Source: Bacteroidales bacterium
GTDB taxonomy: Bacteria > Bacteroidota > Bacteroidia > Bacteroidales > F082
Reading direction: 5' to 3'
Length of the DNA stretch: 64,000 nucleotides
Assembly: GCA_017538795.1 (NCBI GenBank)
Contig: JAFYIE010000023.1
Span: 1-64,000 of the forward strand
Shown: positions 15,801-23,753 of the stretch, one piece after another
Numbering within the stretch: the stretch's first letter is position 1
Layout: the number at the start of each line of letters is the position of its first letter
The notes under the pieces: model-generated
Database searches by the model: none
What the model saw: the letters and a program-made list of their open reading frames with translations, nothing else
Told to the model about the DNA's origin: nothing
Made by a program: the position numbers and the translations under genes

Positions 15801-17639
15801 TTTTTTGAAATAATTGGAAATCTTCAGATTTATTTCCTTTAGCCGCTCTTCGTTGAGTTTCACCACTTCCCTATCGTATGTCATAAGGCCGTTGAGTTCA
15901 ACCTCGCAATCGGTGGTTTGAGTGTAAACCGCCGCCGAGAAGCCGCGTGGAATCAGGTTCAGCAATTTGTTGGCATATTCGACGTAGGTGTCGGTAACTT
16001 TTTCCTCAGTGTCGTATTCCACATAGCCCCAACCCTTTGCCGGAACCCAGGTGTGTCCTTCGATTTTTCGGCCGATTCCGCCGTATTCGCCGAGTACGTT
16101 AGCGCGAGAAGCGTCGTAGAAATACATGTCAGGATCAGGATAGTTGTGAATGTCGAGGATATCGCCTACAGGATAGTGGTTGCCGCCAGATGCAGGGCTC
16201 ACTAAGCGTGACGGGTCGTAACTCTTCGTCCACTCAACGATTTCAGGGGTTTTGAATTGTCCCCACGACTCATTGAACGGAACCCAAACGGCTATCGAAG
16301 GCACAGAGTAGAGATAATCGATGATTTCTTTCCATTCTTTCTTGTAAATAGCTTCCGACTCAGGTGTTCTGCGACTCAGCGAGCCATCAAAGTAACGATC
16401 TGTCACCCAGCCCGGACCGCGACCGCCAGACGGCATATCCTGCCAAACGATGACTCCCAAGCGGTCGCAATGGTAGTACCATCTTGCAGGCTCCACTTTC
16501 ACATGTTTTCTAATCATGTTAAAGCCGAAATCCTTGGTTTTCTGGACATCGTAAGCGAGTGCCTCGTCGCACGGAGCGGTGTAGAGACCGTCACACCACC
16601 AGCCCTGATCAAGCGGACCGAACATAAAAATCGGCTCGTTGTTAAGCATCAGACGCACAATGCCGTTCTCGTCCTTTGCAGTGCTGTATTTGCGCATAGC
16701 AAAGTAACTGACAACCCTGTCGACTACTTTATCAGCTTGATACAAAACGACTTCAATATTGTATAAATACGGATCATCAGGCGACCACAGCTTAGCATCA
16801 GCTGGCATTGGCACTTCGACTGCTTCACCATTTATCGATACTGCCGTTGCTCCTGCACACGGATTATGTCCATCAGCATACGCATCATCGCCGCTTTCAG
16901 AAACTGTAACTTTAACTTTTTTCGACAAATTGCTCACAATAGTAGGTATAACCATCACCTTGTGATTGTCAATATCCGGTATAATCTTCAAATCGGCAAT
17001 ATAATTCTCATAAACCGGCTCAAGCCATACCGTTTGCCAAATTCCTGTGACTGGAGTATACCAGATTCCGTGAGGTTTCACATGCTGTTTTCCACAAGGC
17101 TGCTCGCCTTGGTCAGTCGGATCCCAAACACGGACTTTCAAAACGTTTCCTTTCTTTTTCAAAGCTTGAGTGATATCCATACTAAAAGGGGTGTAACCAC
17201 CAGTATGGGAACCGACTTTTATGTCATTTACCCATACATCGCACTTCCAATCGACAGCGCCGAAATGCAACAAAATGCGCTTGCCTTTCCACGAAGACGG
17301 TACTTCAAATTCACGCTGATACCAGAGTTCATTATCTTCTCCGACATATTTCTGCACTCCCGACAATGATGATTCTATGCAAAACGGCACTAAAATCTTG
17401 CCGTCAAACTTGCCAATGACATTATTTCCTTTAGGGCGTATCGCATAATCCCATAAACCGTTGAGGTTCATCCAATCGGGGCGCGTCATCTGCGGACGCG
17501 GATATTCTTGCCAAACATTTTCCGGTGTAATTTCAGCAGCCCATCTCGTTTTCAAACTGTCGCCTGCAGGCGAATATTGTGCAAACACCACCAACTGACT
17601 GAAAATCAGGCATAAAATAGCAAATAAAGTCTTTTTCAT
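15798..17639 (-). CDS. Glycoside hydrolase family 2 protein (beta-galactosidase/glucuronidase type)
   Basis: 613 residues with signal peptide (cleavage probably after FAQ, residue 20). Residues about 30-215 are the sugar-binding jelly roll (PRPQMTRPDWMNLNGLWDYA; VWVNDIKVGSHTGGYTPFSM), about 220-330 the immunoglobulin-like domain, then the TIM barrel. The likely acid/base is Glu457 in VPFNESWGQF and the likely nucleophile Glu518 in VLGEYGGIG. Exported, probably periplasmic, acting on beta-linked glycans; the exact sugar is not determinable. It starts three bases after the DUF2490 stop, so it is the last gene of the VTC/DUF4956 unit, an odd partner for a glycosidase. The C-terminal beta domain of full-length GH2 enzymes is missing, as in many short Bacteroidota members. 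Confidence 0.88.
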   Translation of the reverse strand: MKKTLFAILCLIFSQLVVFAQYSPAGDSLKTRWAAEITPENVWQEYPRPQMTRPDWMNLNGLWDYAIRPKGNNVIGKFDGKILVPFCIESSLSGVQKYVGEDNELWYQREFEVPSSWKGKRILLHFGAVDWKCDVWVNDIKVGSHTGGYTPFSMDITQALKKKGNVLKVRVWDPTDQGEQPCGKQHVKPHGIWYTPVTGIWQTVWLEPVYENYIADLKIIPDIDNHKVMVIPTIVSNLSKKVKVTVSESGDDAYADGHNPCAGATAVSINGEAVEVPMPADAKLWSPDDPYLYNIEVVLYQADKVVDRVVSYFAMRKYSTAKDENGIVRLMLNNEPIFMFGPLDQGWWCDGLYTAPCDEALAYDVQKTKDFGFNMIRKHVKVEPARWYYHCDRLGVIVWQDMPSGGRGPGWVTDRYFDGSLSRRTPESEAIYKKEWKEIIDYLYSVPSIAVWVPFNESWGQFKTPEIVEWTKSYDPSRLVSPASGGNHYPVGDILDIHNYPDPDMYFYDASRANVLGEYGGIGRKIEGHTWVPAKGWGYVEYDTEEKVTDTYVEYANKLLNLIPRGFSAAVYTQTTDCEVELNGLMTYDREVVKLNEERLKEINLKISNYFKK

Positions 17640-17642
17640 ATC

Positions 17643-18392
17643 TTAATGTTTATATCTCCAACCTATTCCGAAATAAACAGTCCTTATTTTGTCACTTTCT
17701 ATATAAATTGCCTTGTAATCACGCACAAAAGCCGACAAATACTGACGTCGTGTCAAACGATACTCCACATCGCCTTCAAACATCAGCTCCTCAAGCTGGA
17801 GAGTCCTATCCCTGTCGAAAAAAGAATAAGTCTCGCCCGACAAAGTGTATTTAAATCTGCTAAAACTGTGATGATATGACACCGAAAGACGATTTCTCCA
17901 ATAATAATGAGCTTCGTAATTGTAATATCCCGTGTTTTCATCATTATACATCGTGATAAAACGCGTTCTGTAACCCAACTCAAAATTTTTCAAATCATAT
18001 TTATACGAAACATTAATAAAATAGCGGTACCTGTTTCTATAGATGAATTTTTCGGTATACCTATTAATATAATCAAACCCGACGCCAATCTTAAGACCCC
18101 AGCGCACAAACCTGTAATCTATACCCAATGTGGTCTTTGAACGCGAATATTTTGAGACATTATCCTCAAAACGAAGATCTTCCTTTACGGTGATATCAAT
18201 TTTATCGTTTCTCAGCGGAAGGCCAAGATATTTTTCTATGCCAATCTGGTATTCAGCCTGAAGAATCGCGCCATAATCGGTATAAAAATCCTGTGCATCA
18301 GCCGACATCTTCAACAGCGTCAGCAGCACAAGAGCGAGAATTCTCACGCCCCAAAGATGAAACCGCTTCAATATCTCAGACCTCACAGCCAT
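17643..18392 (-). CDS. DUF2490-type outer membrane beta-barrel protein
   Basis: 249 residues. An N-terminal signal region (RILALVLLTLLKMSADAQ, about residues 17-34) is followed by strongly alternating strands rich in Tyr and Arg (for example YFINVSYKYDLKNFELGYRT and RLSVSYHHSFSRFKYTLSGE), ending in VYFGIGWRYKH, a typical barrel closing strand. This matches DUF2490 proteins of Bacteroidota, predicted outer membrane barrels of unknown function. It starts two bases after the DUF4956 stop and is followed by GH2 after three bases, so it belongs to the same transcript as the VTC-domain protein. Possible role: outer membrane partner of the inner membrane DUF4956 protein (inference). Confidence 0.8.
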   Translation of the reverse strand: MAVRSEILKRFHLWGVRILALVLLTLLKMSADAQDFYTDYGAILQAEYQIGIEKYLGLPLRNDKIDITVKEDLRFEDNVSKYSRSKTTLGIDYRFVRWGLKIGVGFDYINRYTEKFIYRNRYRYFINVSYKYDLKNFELGYRTRFITMYNDENTGYYNYEAHYYWRNRLSVSYHHSFSRFKYTLSGETYSFFDRDRTLQLEELMFEGDVEYRLTRRQYLSAFVRDYKAIYIESDKIRTVYFGIGWRYKH

Positions 18393-18394
18393 CG

Positions 18395-19120
18395 TTAGAA
18401 ATCTTTCAATTTTGTGATATCATTGATTGTGTTTGTTGTCTTTGAAAAAGGCTTGTAAGTTACCTTTACAAACGCCACGTCACGCAAGAAATCGATGTGT
18501 CCGACCTCGACATTGACGATATCGAGTCCCGTTCTCTCCTTCAAATCAGCGAGAAGCTCAGCCTCACGACCGTGTTTAGCGTTTTCTATTTTGTCGTAAA
18601 GAACAATTTTCGTCTCCGTACGTCTCGAAGTGATGATATTACTTTCAAACAGCCATACCGAGATCATAAACAACAGGTTGGTGACAATAAGCTCGAGATA
18701 ACTCACCGTCAGCGCCAATCCGTTGATGATAGAGATTCCGATGATGATGAAAAGATATGTCATCTCCCTGACTTTTAGCGTCTCCGTTCGATATCGGATC
18801 ATTCCGAATATGGCAAAAAGTCCTAAAGCGAAACTTATCGCCATCTTCATATTGTCCATCTGGATGATGAGCAGGAAAATCGTCACCGCGAACAGCATGA
18901 ACGTGAAATAATAGTCATTTCTGCGGCTTTTCGGGTAATAGAAGCATCTCACGATGATCCAACAGACCAAGAAATGAAACACAAAACGCACGAGGAGAGT
19001 CCAAAGACTTGTCATGTCATAAAGCGGCACTCCAAGAAATCCCGACTCAAAGGCGTCTCCACCGAATTCGCGGGCTATATCCGGATCAAAGTTCTGTTGC
19101 GACAGTTGAAGTAAAAACAT
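18395..19120 (-). CDS. DUF4956 inner membrane protein
   Basis: 241 residues. Four to five hydrophobic helices lie in residues about 43-158 (LLVRFVFHFLVCWIIV; FTFMLFAVTIFLLIIQ; AISFALGLFAIFGMIRYRTE; YLFIIIGISIINGLALTVSY; LIVTNLLFMISVWLF). The motif GLFAIFGMIRYRTETLKVREM is the DUF4956 core. A C-terminal soluble domain of about 75 residues (KERTGLDIVNVEVGHIDFLR) resembles a small ferredoxin-like fold and is probably cytoplasmic. The start overlaps the end of the VTC gene by 35 bases, so translation is likely coupled. DUF4956 genes are repeatedly found beside VTC-domain genes; the joint function is not established. Confidence 0.85.
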   Translation of the reverse strand: MFLLQLSQQNFDPDIAREFGGDAFESGFLGVPLYDMTSLWTLLVRFVFHFLVCWIIVRCFYYPKSRRNDYYFTFMLFAVTIFLLIIQMDNMKMAISFALGLFAIFGMIRYRTETLKVREMTYLFIIIGISIINGLALTVSYLELIVTNLLFMISVWLFESNIITSRRTETKIVLYDKIENAKHGREAELLADLKERTGLDIVNVEVGHIDFLRDVAFVKVTYKPFSKTTNTINDITKLKDF

Positions 19121-19895
19121 ATTCTCTAAGTTTTTTAAGTTTTTCCAATTTTATAATTTTCTTTTTAAAACGATTTTGTTTCAGATCTTTATCAGTCAAA
19201 GCCCTGCCGATACAATATTTACTGATACTCAACGGCTTGACTCTCAACTCAAATAGCGTTTTCTGAAAGATCGACTCACAGCGTCCGTCGCGTTTAAGCT
19301 CCATAATTATCAGAGGCGCAATGCCAGTTTCGTTTCCATTTTCGAAATTATGAAACCTCACGTTAAAATCGACGGTTATTCTCTCCGTTTTGCCTTTGTT
19401 GACGACAGTCACACGCTCAAACGATGTCGAAAGTTTCTTGACAAAGCCGTCGAAGTCATAATCAGGCAGTTGTTTCTCGACAAACTCACGTACCTCAGGA
19501 TCAGACTTAAAATCAGCAAATACGTTGGCTCCCACCTCGATACGTTTCTTTTTCGTGCGCCCGTGGTTGTTCTTGTGCTTGACCTCACAAAAATAATTGC
19601 CTGTGTCAACATAATTTCTGATTCGCAGTTTGTCGCGTTTCAACTTCTTATCCTGATGGATGATGTACATGTGGTTGTCGACGGTGTCGTAATAAACGCT
19701 ATCGTATGCGGCTACCCGTTTTCCGTCGATTTCCTGAACGTAATAGTCGTCTTTGATAAGCGAAAACAACTTCGCGACCGTCAAATCATCAGCGACATAT
19801 TTAGTGTCAATACGATTCATCAGCTTCACCGCGCTCATCTCGTCGAGGCTGATTGGTGTCATTTCACGCAATATGTCATTGACATTCAACATCAT
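19086..19895 (-). CDS. VTC-domain protein (polyphosphate polymerase-like)
   Basis: 269 residues of the VTC domain (PF09359), the tunnel fold that makes polyphosphate from ATP in yeast Vtc4. Basic residues expected to line the tunnel are visible: MNRIDTKYV (about 26-34), KLKRDKLRIRNY (about 84-95), EVKHKNNHGRTKKKR (about 103-117), FERVTVVN (about 164), ERITVDFNVRF (about 176) and the acidic/basic pair IIMELKRDG (about 196). No membrane helix, so soluble unless recruited by the overlapping DUF4956 protein. Bacterial members remain largely uncharacterised, so polyphosphate synthesis is an inference. It overlaps the upstream YwqK-like gene by four bases and DUF4956 by 35 bases. Confidence 0.85.
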   Translation of the reverse strand: MMLNVNDILREMTPISLDEMSAVKLMNRIDTKYVADDLTVAKLFSLIKDDYYVQEIDGKRVAAYDSVYYDTVDNHMYIIHQDKKLKRDKLRIRNYVDTGNYFCEVKHKNNHGRTKKKRIEVGANVFADFKSDPEVREFVEKQLPDYDFDGFVKKLSTSFERVTVVNKGKTERITVDFNVRFHNFENGNETGIAPLIIMELKRDGRCESIFQKTLFELRVKPLSISKYCIGRALTDKDLKQNRFKKKIIKLEKLKKLREYVFTSTVATEL

Positions 19896-20320
19896 CTGAA
19901 GATTAACTCGAATTCTTTTGTCGACTCTAATTTTCCGTTCGGATAATAGTTATACTGTCGTTTCTTCGTACCATCCTCATTATATTCAAACTTCCTGATT
20001 CTCACCACCTTATCACGGTCGTTGTATTCAATTTCACGAAGCACTTTTGAGGCTGGGTCGAGAGGGTCAACGTATTCGCTAACCACACGCGACTTCTGAC
20101 CGTAAGTGGCATATTCTATCTCCTCTATTTTCCTTCCGAGTGAGTCGTACGTAGTTACATGGTCAAGAAACGCCTGTTTTGAGCCCGACATAGTATTCCA
20201 TTCCTTGACAGTCAAGCCTTTACGTTTCTGACGTTTTATCAAAGTCTCTGGTGTCACCTGCTGTGAGAACGCCGGAATTATCAGAGATATTAAAAACGAA
20301 AATATCAATAATTTTTTCAT
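19892..20320 (-). CDS. Secreted small protein with YD/YwqK-like repeats
   Basis: 142 residues with signal peptide (MKKLLIFSFLISLIIPAFSQ). The mature part has repeated strand pairs of the form YDSLGRKIEEIEY, YNDRDKVVRIRKFEY and YNEDGTKKRQYNYYPNGKLE, which look like the MORN/YwqK-type repeats found in many Bacteroidota exported proteins. No catalytic motif; probably periplasmic. The end overlaps the VTC start by four bases (ATGA), tying it to the polyphosphate-like module, perhaps as an extracytoplasmic partner. The antitoxin label sometimes given to YwqK repeats should not be applied here. Confidence 0.7.
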   Translation of the reverse strand: MKKLLIFSFLISLIIPAFSQQVTPETLIKRQKRKGLTVKEWNTMSGSKQAFLDHVTTYDSLGRKIEEIEYATYGQKSRVVSEYVDPLDPASKVLREIEYNDRDKVVRIRKFEYNEDGTKKRQYNYYPNGKLESTKEFELIFR

Positions 20321-20344
20321 ATTTCCAATTCAATTTATTGATTA

Positions 20345-21058
20345 TCAAACCTTTATTCTAATAGAAAAAGTTGTATCAGGTTCCATCTGAATTATTTGTC
20401 CAGCCTCTTCCACAGTCACAGTTTTCACGACAGGATAAAGTATCTCATCTTCATCTTCTGTAAACGTAAACACCTCATACTCACCAGGTTGCAATTTCTG
20501 GAAAGCAAACACACCATCAAGGCCGACACGGACATCGTCAAAATGATAGTCATCACCAAAGTTTCTGATATATACACGATGTTCGTACGCCCATCCAGCG
20601 CCTACAGTTCCACCGTTTTTATTGATATAAGTGGCGTAGACTTTACCTTTCACAATCGAAGTTCCATAAGCCTTTCCTGAGTGTATATAAAGTGTAGGCA
20701 CATGACCTGTTCCGCCGTCACCTATTGACACAGAAGCTGTTACAGGAATTTTATTTCCGTCAGGCAATGTCGAATACGCGAACACGGTATAGTTGCCCGA
20801 TGTCAGGTATTTAAACTTATAGAAGCCTTTGTCGTCGGTTTCAACATCGTCGCCATAAAAATCGGAATTTCCATAAACAATGAAAACGTCTGTTTTCACA
20901 GCGTCGACGGTATCAGCCGGAAGCGTATAGTTATCGTCAGGATGATTTATAAGTTTAACATAACCCTGAACCGTTCCTGTTCCACCTTTGCCTTCTTTCC
21001 TATTGCATGAAGCCAAGACAAGCAGACACATGCAAAAAAACAATATTATTTTTCGCAT
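20345..21058 (-). CDS. Lipoprotein with two carboxypeptidase-regulatory-like (beta-sandwich) domains
   Basis: 237 residues. Signal peptide with lipobox LASC gives a lipidated Cys near residue 18. Two repeats of a transthyretin-like fold follow: TGTVQGYVKLINHP...DDKGFYKFKYLTSGNYTVFAY and TSIVKGKVYATYIN...LDGVFAFQKLQPGEYEVFTF, each with the typical G-x-F-x-F-x-x-L-x-x-G-x-Y ending. Such domains mediate binding at the cell surface or in the periplasm. The gene lies between MarR and the YwqK-like gene, 24 bases from the latter, and its start codon lies in a palindrome that also covers the MarR stop. Confidence 0.75.
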   Translation of the reverse strand: MRKIILFFCMCLLVLASCNRKEGKGGTGTVQGYVKLINHPDDNYTLPADTVDAVKTDVFIVYGNSDFYGDDVETDDKGFYKFKYLTSGNYTVFAYSTLPDGNKIPVTASVSIGDGGTGHVPTLYIHSGKAYGTSIVKGKVYATYINKNGGTVGAGWAYEHRVYIRNFGDDYHFDDVRVGLDGVFAFQKLQPGEYEVFTFTEDEDEILYPVVKTVTVEEAGQIIQMEPDTTFSIRIKV

Positions 21059-21091
21059 AAAAAATTTATTAATGGTTAATATTTTTTATGC
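21055..21091. repeat. AT-rich palindrome spanning the MarR stop and the lipoprotein start
   Basis: GCATAAAAAATTTATTAA, spacer TGG, TTAATATTTTTTATGC: an inverted repeat with 16-base arms and a two-base bulge. It includes the lipoprotein ATG and the MarR TAA. It could act as a weak terminator, hide the start codon in the message, or be a regulator site. Confidence 0.5.
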
Positions 21092-21517
21092 TTCCAGATT
21101 GTTTTTCATCTGAAGCATAACTTTCACGAATTTATCAAGATCCGGGTCATCGATACCTTTCACGGCGTCGTTCATAAATTTTATGGCGATTTCTGTGGCC
21201 GTAAGTTTTAAATTATGACCGTCTTTTGTAAGTTCTATTTTGTTGATTCTACGGTCGTTTTTGTCGACAACTCGATTCACAAGGTTCTTTTTCTCAAGCG
21301 AATCGATGATTTTCGTAACCGAATTCTTATCTTTTTGTATGATATCAGCGATTTTTTGTTGTGACAACGACTCTTGCTCTTCCCATAAGATATCCATCAC
21401 CAGATATTGCTCCGGCGTAATATTTATACCGTTTTCCTGCAATTTGTCGAAAAACACCTTCTTAATTCTGGAATTAAGAATATTCACATAGACAGCTATT
21501 TCCTTAATGAGCATCAT
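21086..21517 (-). CDS. MarR-family transcriptional regulator
   Basis: 143 residues with the MarR winged-helix pattern: ITPEQYLVMDILWEEQESLS (about residues 34-53), QQKIADIIQKDKNSVTKIID (recognition helix region) and the wing LVNRVVDKNDRRINKIELTK, whose DxRxxxxxLT signature is nearly intact (DRRINKIELT). MarR proteins bind palindromic operators as dimers and are often released by small ligands. It lies 14 bases downstream of the SDR gene in the oxoamine synthase operon, so it may regulate that operon. The palindrome at its own 3' end is a candidate site but is AT-rich and weak evidence. Confidence 0.88.
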   Translation of the reverse strand: MMLIKEIAVYVNILNSRIKKVFFDKLQENGINITPEQYLVMDILWEEQESLSQQKIADIIQKDKNSVTKIIDSLEKKNLVNRVVDKNDRRINKIELTKDGHNLKLTATEIAIKFMNDAVKGIDDPDLDKFVKVMLQMKNNLEA

Positions 21518-21530
21518 AAGGCATAAGTTT

Positions 21531-22355
21531 TTATTTCTTTTTTATAGGACTTTCAGGTTCTTTAGCCATCATTCTATACTCCACCCATTCCACAAATCTC
21601 GGCCACACAAAGTCAAAAAATTTCGTCAATTTACCTAACGAGGTTAGAATCATTTCTTTTTTACGGAATCTCAATCCATAAGCCATTTTTCTCGCCACTT
21701 CTTCGGCCGACATCATTTTGTTTTCGTCGCGAGGTGTCTTTCCTTGCTGCGAGCCATCGGCGAGCAGCGCTACATTTCGGATGTTTGACGAAGTAAATCC
21801 AGGAGCGAACACCATCACATGAAGGTTGTCGTAACGATGTTCAACCCGCAAAGTGTTAAGGAATCCTCTGATTGCGAATTTTGAAGCCGAATAGCCTGTT
21901 CTGCCTGGCAATCCAATATATCCTGCCGTTGATATGACGCCGACGATGCTGCCTTCCGACTTAAGAAGATACGGAAGCGCATATTTCGTACAGTAAACGG
22001 TTCCCCAGAAGTTAGTGTCCATCAGCTTTCTTATGACATCAAGGTCGAGATCCTTTAACATCGCGCGCATGGAGATACCGGCATTGTTGACAAGAATGTC
22101 GATGCGTCCGAACTTGTCGACAGTCTGTTGAATCAGATTCTCGCAGTCTTTTTCAACCGAGACATCAACCTTAACACACAGTATGTTATCGGGGTTAGGC
22201 ATCTCGTTTCTCAACTCGTTTAATTTTTCGAGCGAGCGTGACGCCATCACCACTTTAGATTCCATCGAGGCAAATAATCTGGCTGTAGCCAGCCCTATTC
22301 CAGAACTGGCTCCAGTCACAATTATCACCTTATCCTTGAAATACTTATATTTCAT
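21531..22355 (-). CDS. Short-chain dehydrogenase/reductase, possible 3-keto-lipid-base reductase
   Basis: 274 residues of the classical SDR fold: cofactor loop VTGASSGIGLATARLF (about residues 14-29), VNNAGISMRAML (about 88), catalytic Ser in VISTAGYIG and YSASKFA (Tyr-x-x-x-Lys, about 154). The basic/serine stretch ASRS after the second strand suggests NADPH. The C-terminal extension with RFRKKEMILTSLGKLTKF and a hydrophobic patch fits membrane association. The gene starts one base after the oxoamine synthase stop, the arrangement expected for a 3-ketosphinganine or 3-ketocapnine reductase. The family and context support this but do not prove it. Confidence 0.82.
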   Translation of the reverse strand: MKYKYFKDKVIIVTGASSGIGLATARLFASMESKVVMASRSLEKLNELRNEMPNPDNILCVKVDVSVEKDCENLIQQTVDKFGRIDILVNNAGISMRAMLKDLDLDVIRKLMDTNFWGTVYCTKYALPYLLKSEGSIVGVISTAGYIGLPGRTGYSASKFAIRGFLNTLRVEHRYDNLHVMVFAPGFTSSNIRNVALLADGSQQGKTPRDENKMMSAEEVARKMAYGLRFRKKEMILTSLGKLTKFFDFVWPRFVEWVEYRMMAKEPESPIKKK

Positions 22356-22356
22356 T

Positions 22357-23616
22357 TTATAAAATCGCCATCTGAGGCATCTCCGGATTATCGTATTTGC
22401 CTGCAGCGAGTTTTTCCTTGATTTCTTTAAATGCGTTTAATGTGTATTGAACATCTTCGAGTGAGTGTGCCGCTGTCGGAATGATTCTGAAGATAATCAT
22501 GCCTCTCGGGATGACAGGATATGTCACAATTGAGCAGAAAATCTTGTAGTTTGTACGCAAGTCGCGTGCGATCCAAGCCGCCTGGACTTCATTACCCGGC
22601 AGGAAGATAGGTGTAACGCAAGCCTCTGCCGGTCCGATATTGAAGCCGAGTTCACGGAAGCCGTTCTGCAAGGTACGTGTCACTGTCCAGAGTTTCTTGC
22701 GAAGCTCGTCTCCTTCTGCGCTGCGGATGATTTCGAGACGTTTCAAGCAGCCTTCGACGATAGGCATCGGCAATGACTTGGCATACATCTGCGAACGCAT
22801 GTTGTATCTCAAGTAGTCGATGACATATTTAGGACCTGCCACGAAGCCGCCGATGATAGCCATTGACTTGGCATATGCGCCGATGTAGAGGTCGATCTCG
22901 TCCATCACGCCGAAATGTTCTGAGGTACCGCGGCCTGTAGGACCCATGCATCCGAAGCCGTGAGCGTCGTCGATGAGGATGCGGAACTGATATTTCTTCT
23001 TGAGAGCCACAATCTGGTCGAGGATACCGAGAGCGCCAGTCATACCGAACACACCTTCTGTGATGACAAGGATACCGCCGCCGGTCTTCTTCACCACTTC
23101 GGTAGCTTTCTGAAGCATTCTCTCGCAGCTTACGATGTCGTTGTGTTTGAAGTGGAACGACTGTCCCATGTGCAAACGTTTACCATCGATAAGGCAGGCG
23201 TGAGCTTCAGCGTCGAACACTATGACGTCGTTACGTGTGCAGAGCGCATCGATTGTTGAAACGATTCCCTGATATCCGAAGTTGAATTCATAAGCGTCCT
23301 CTTTATGCTCAAAGTCAGCGAGTTCGCGTTCCAGACGTTCGTGCAGACGAGTGTTACCACTCATCATACGAGCACCCATCGGATAAGCGAGGCCCCAACG
23401 TGCGGCAGCTTCCGCGTCGACTTTTCTCACCTCAGGATGGTTAGCGAGGCCGAGGTAATTGTTAAGACTCCAACATAAAACATCAATGCCGTTGAAACGC
23501 ATGTGAGGTCCGAGTTCACCTTCCAGACGAGGGAATGCGAAATATCCGTGAATGCGGTCCATATACTGTCCGATCGGGCCACCAGAATCGTGAGCTATTC
23601 TTTCAAAAATTTCCAT
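22357..23616 (-). CDS. PLP-dependent alpha-oxoamine synthase (serine palmitoyltransferase-like)
   Basis: 419 residues of the alpha-oxoamine synthase family. Visible: SLNNYLGLANHPEVRK (about 50), YPMGARMMSGNTRLHERLE (about 78), FDAEAHACLIDGKRLHMGQS (about 134), ITEGVFGMTGALG, the PLP-stabilising DDAHGFGCMGPTGRGTSEHF (about 217) and the Schiff-base lysine in YAKSMAIIGGFVAG (about 247). These enzymes join an amino acid to an acyl thioester with loss of CO2. Near relatives in Bacteroidota make the long-chain base of sphingolipids or of capnine-type sulfonolipids, so serine or cysteate is the likely amino acid. 8-amino-7-oxononanoate synthase or glycine acetyltransferase are less likely given the adjacent SDR. 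A -7 box lies 26 bases upstream. Confidence 0.82.
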   Translation of the reverse strand: MEIFERIAHDSGGPIGQYMDRIHGYFAFPRLEGELGPHMRFNGIDVLCWSLNNYLGLANHPEVRKVDAEAAARWGLAYPMGARMMSGNTRLHERLERELADFEHKEDAYEFNFGYQGIVSTIDALCTRNDVIVFDAEAHACLIDGKRLHMGQSFHFKHNDIVSCERMLQKATEVVKKTGGGILVITEGVFGMTGALGILDQIVALKKKYQFRILIDDAHGFGCMGPTGRGTSEHFGVMDEIDLYIGAYAKSMAIIGGFVAGPKYVIDYLRYNMRSQMYAKSLPMPIVEGCLKRLEIIRSAEGDELRKKLWTVTRTLQNGFRELGFNIGPAEACVTPIFLPGNEVQAAWIARDLRTNYKIFCSIVTYPVIPRGMIIFRIIPTAAHSLEDVQYTLNAFKEIKEKLAAGKYDNPEMPQMAIL

Positions 23617-23641
23617 TTTTTTAAATTTAGTTTTAACCTCG

Positions 23642-23649
23642 CAAAGATA
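23642..23649 (-). promoter_or_regulatory. -7 box (TATCTTTG) for the oxoamine synthase operon
   Basis: On the minus strand TATCTTTG lies 26 bases before the ATG at 23616, in a 137-base divergent spacer. Confidence 0.55.
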
Positions 23650-23704
23650 GTAAAAATATTTACAGTAAACACTTATTTCTATTTTTTTATTTTTACAAAT
23701 TTAT

Positions 23705-23737
23705 TTTGGTTATAATTGACATTTTTTTGTATTTTTG
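23705..23737 (+). promoter_or_regulatory. -33 (TTTG) and -7 (TATTTTTG) promoter for the SDR-VOC pair
   Basis: TTTG at 23705-23708, then 21 bases, then TATTTTTG at 23730-23737: the spacing of Bacteroidota primary sigma promoters. Translation therefore begins at the ATG at 23754 and not at upstream in-frame codons. Confidence 0.6.
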
Positions 23738-23753
23738 TAGGTTATTTTGTAAA

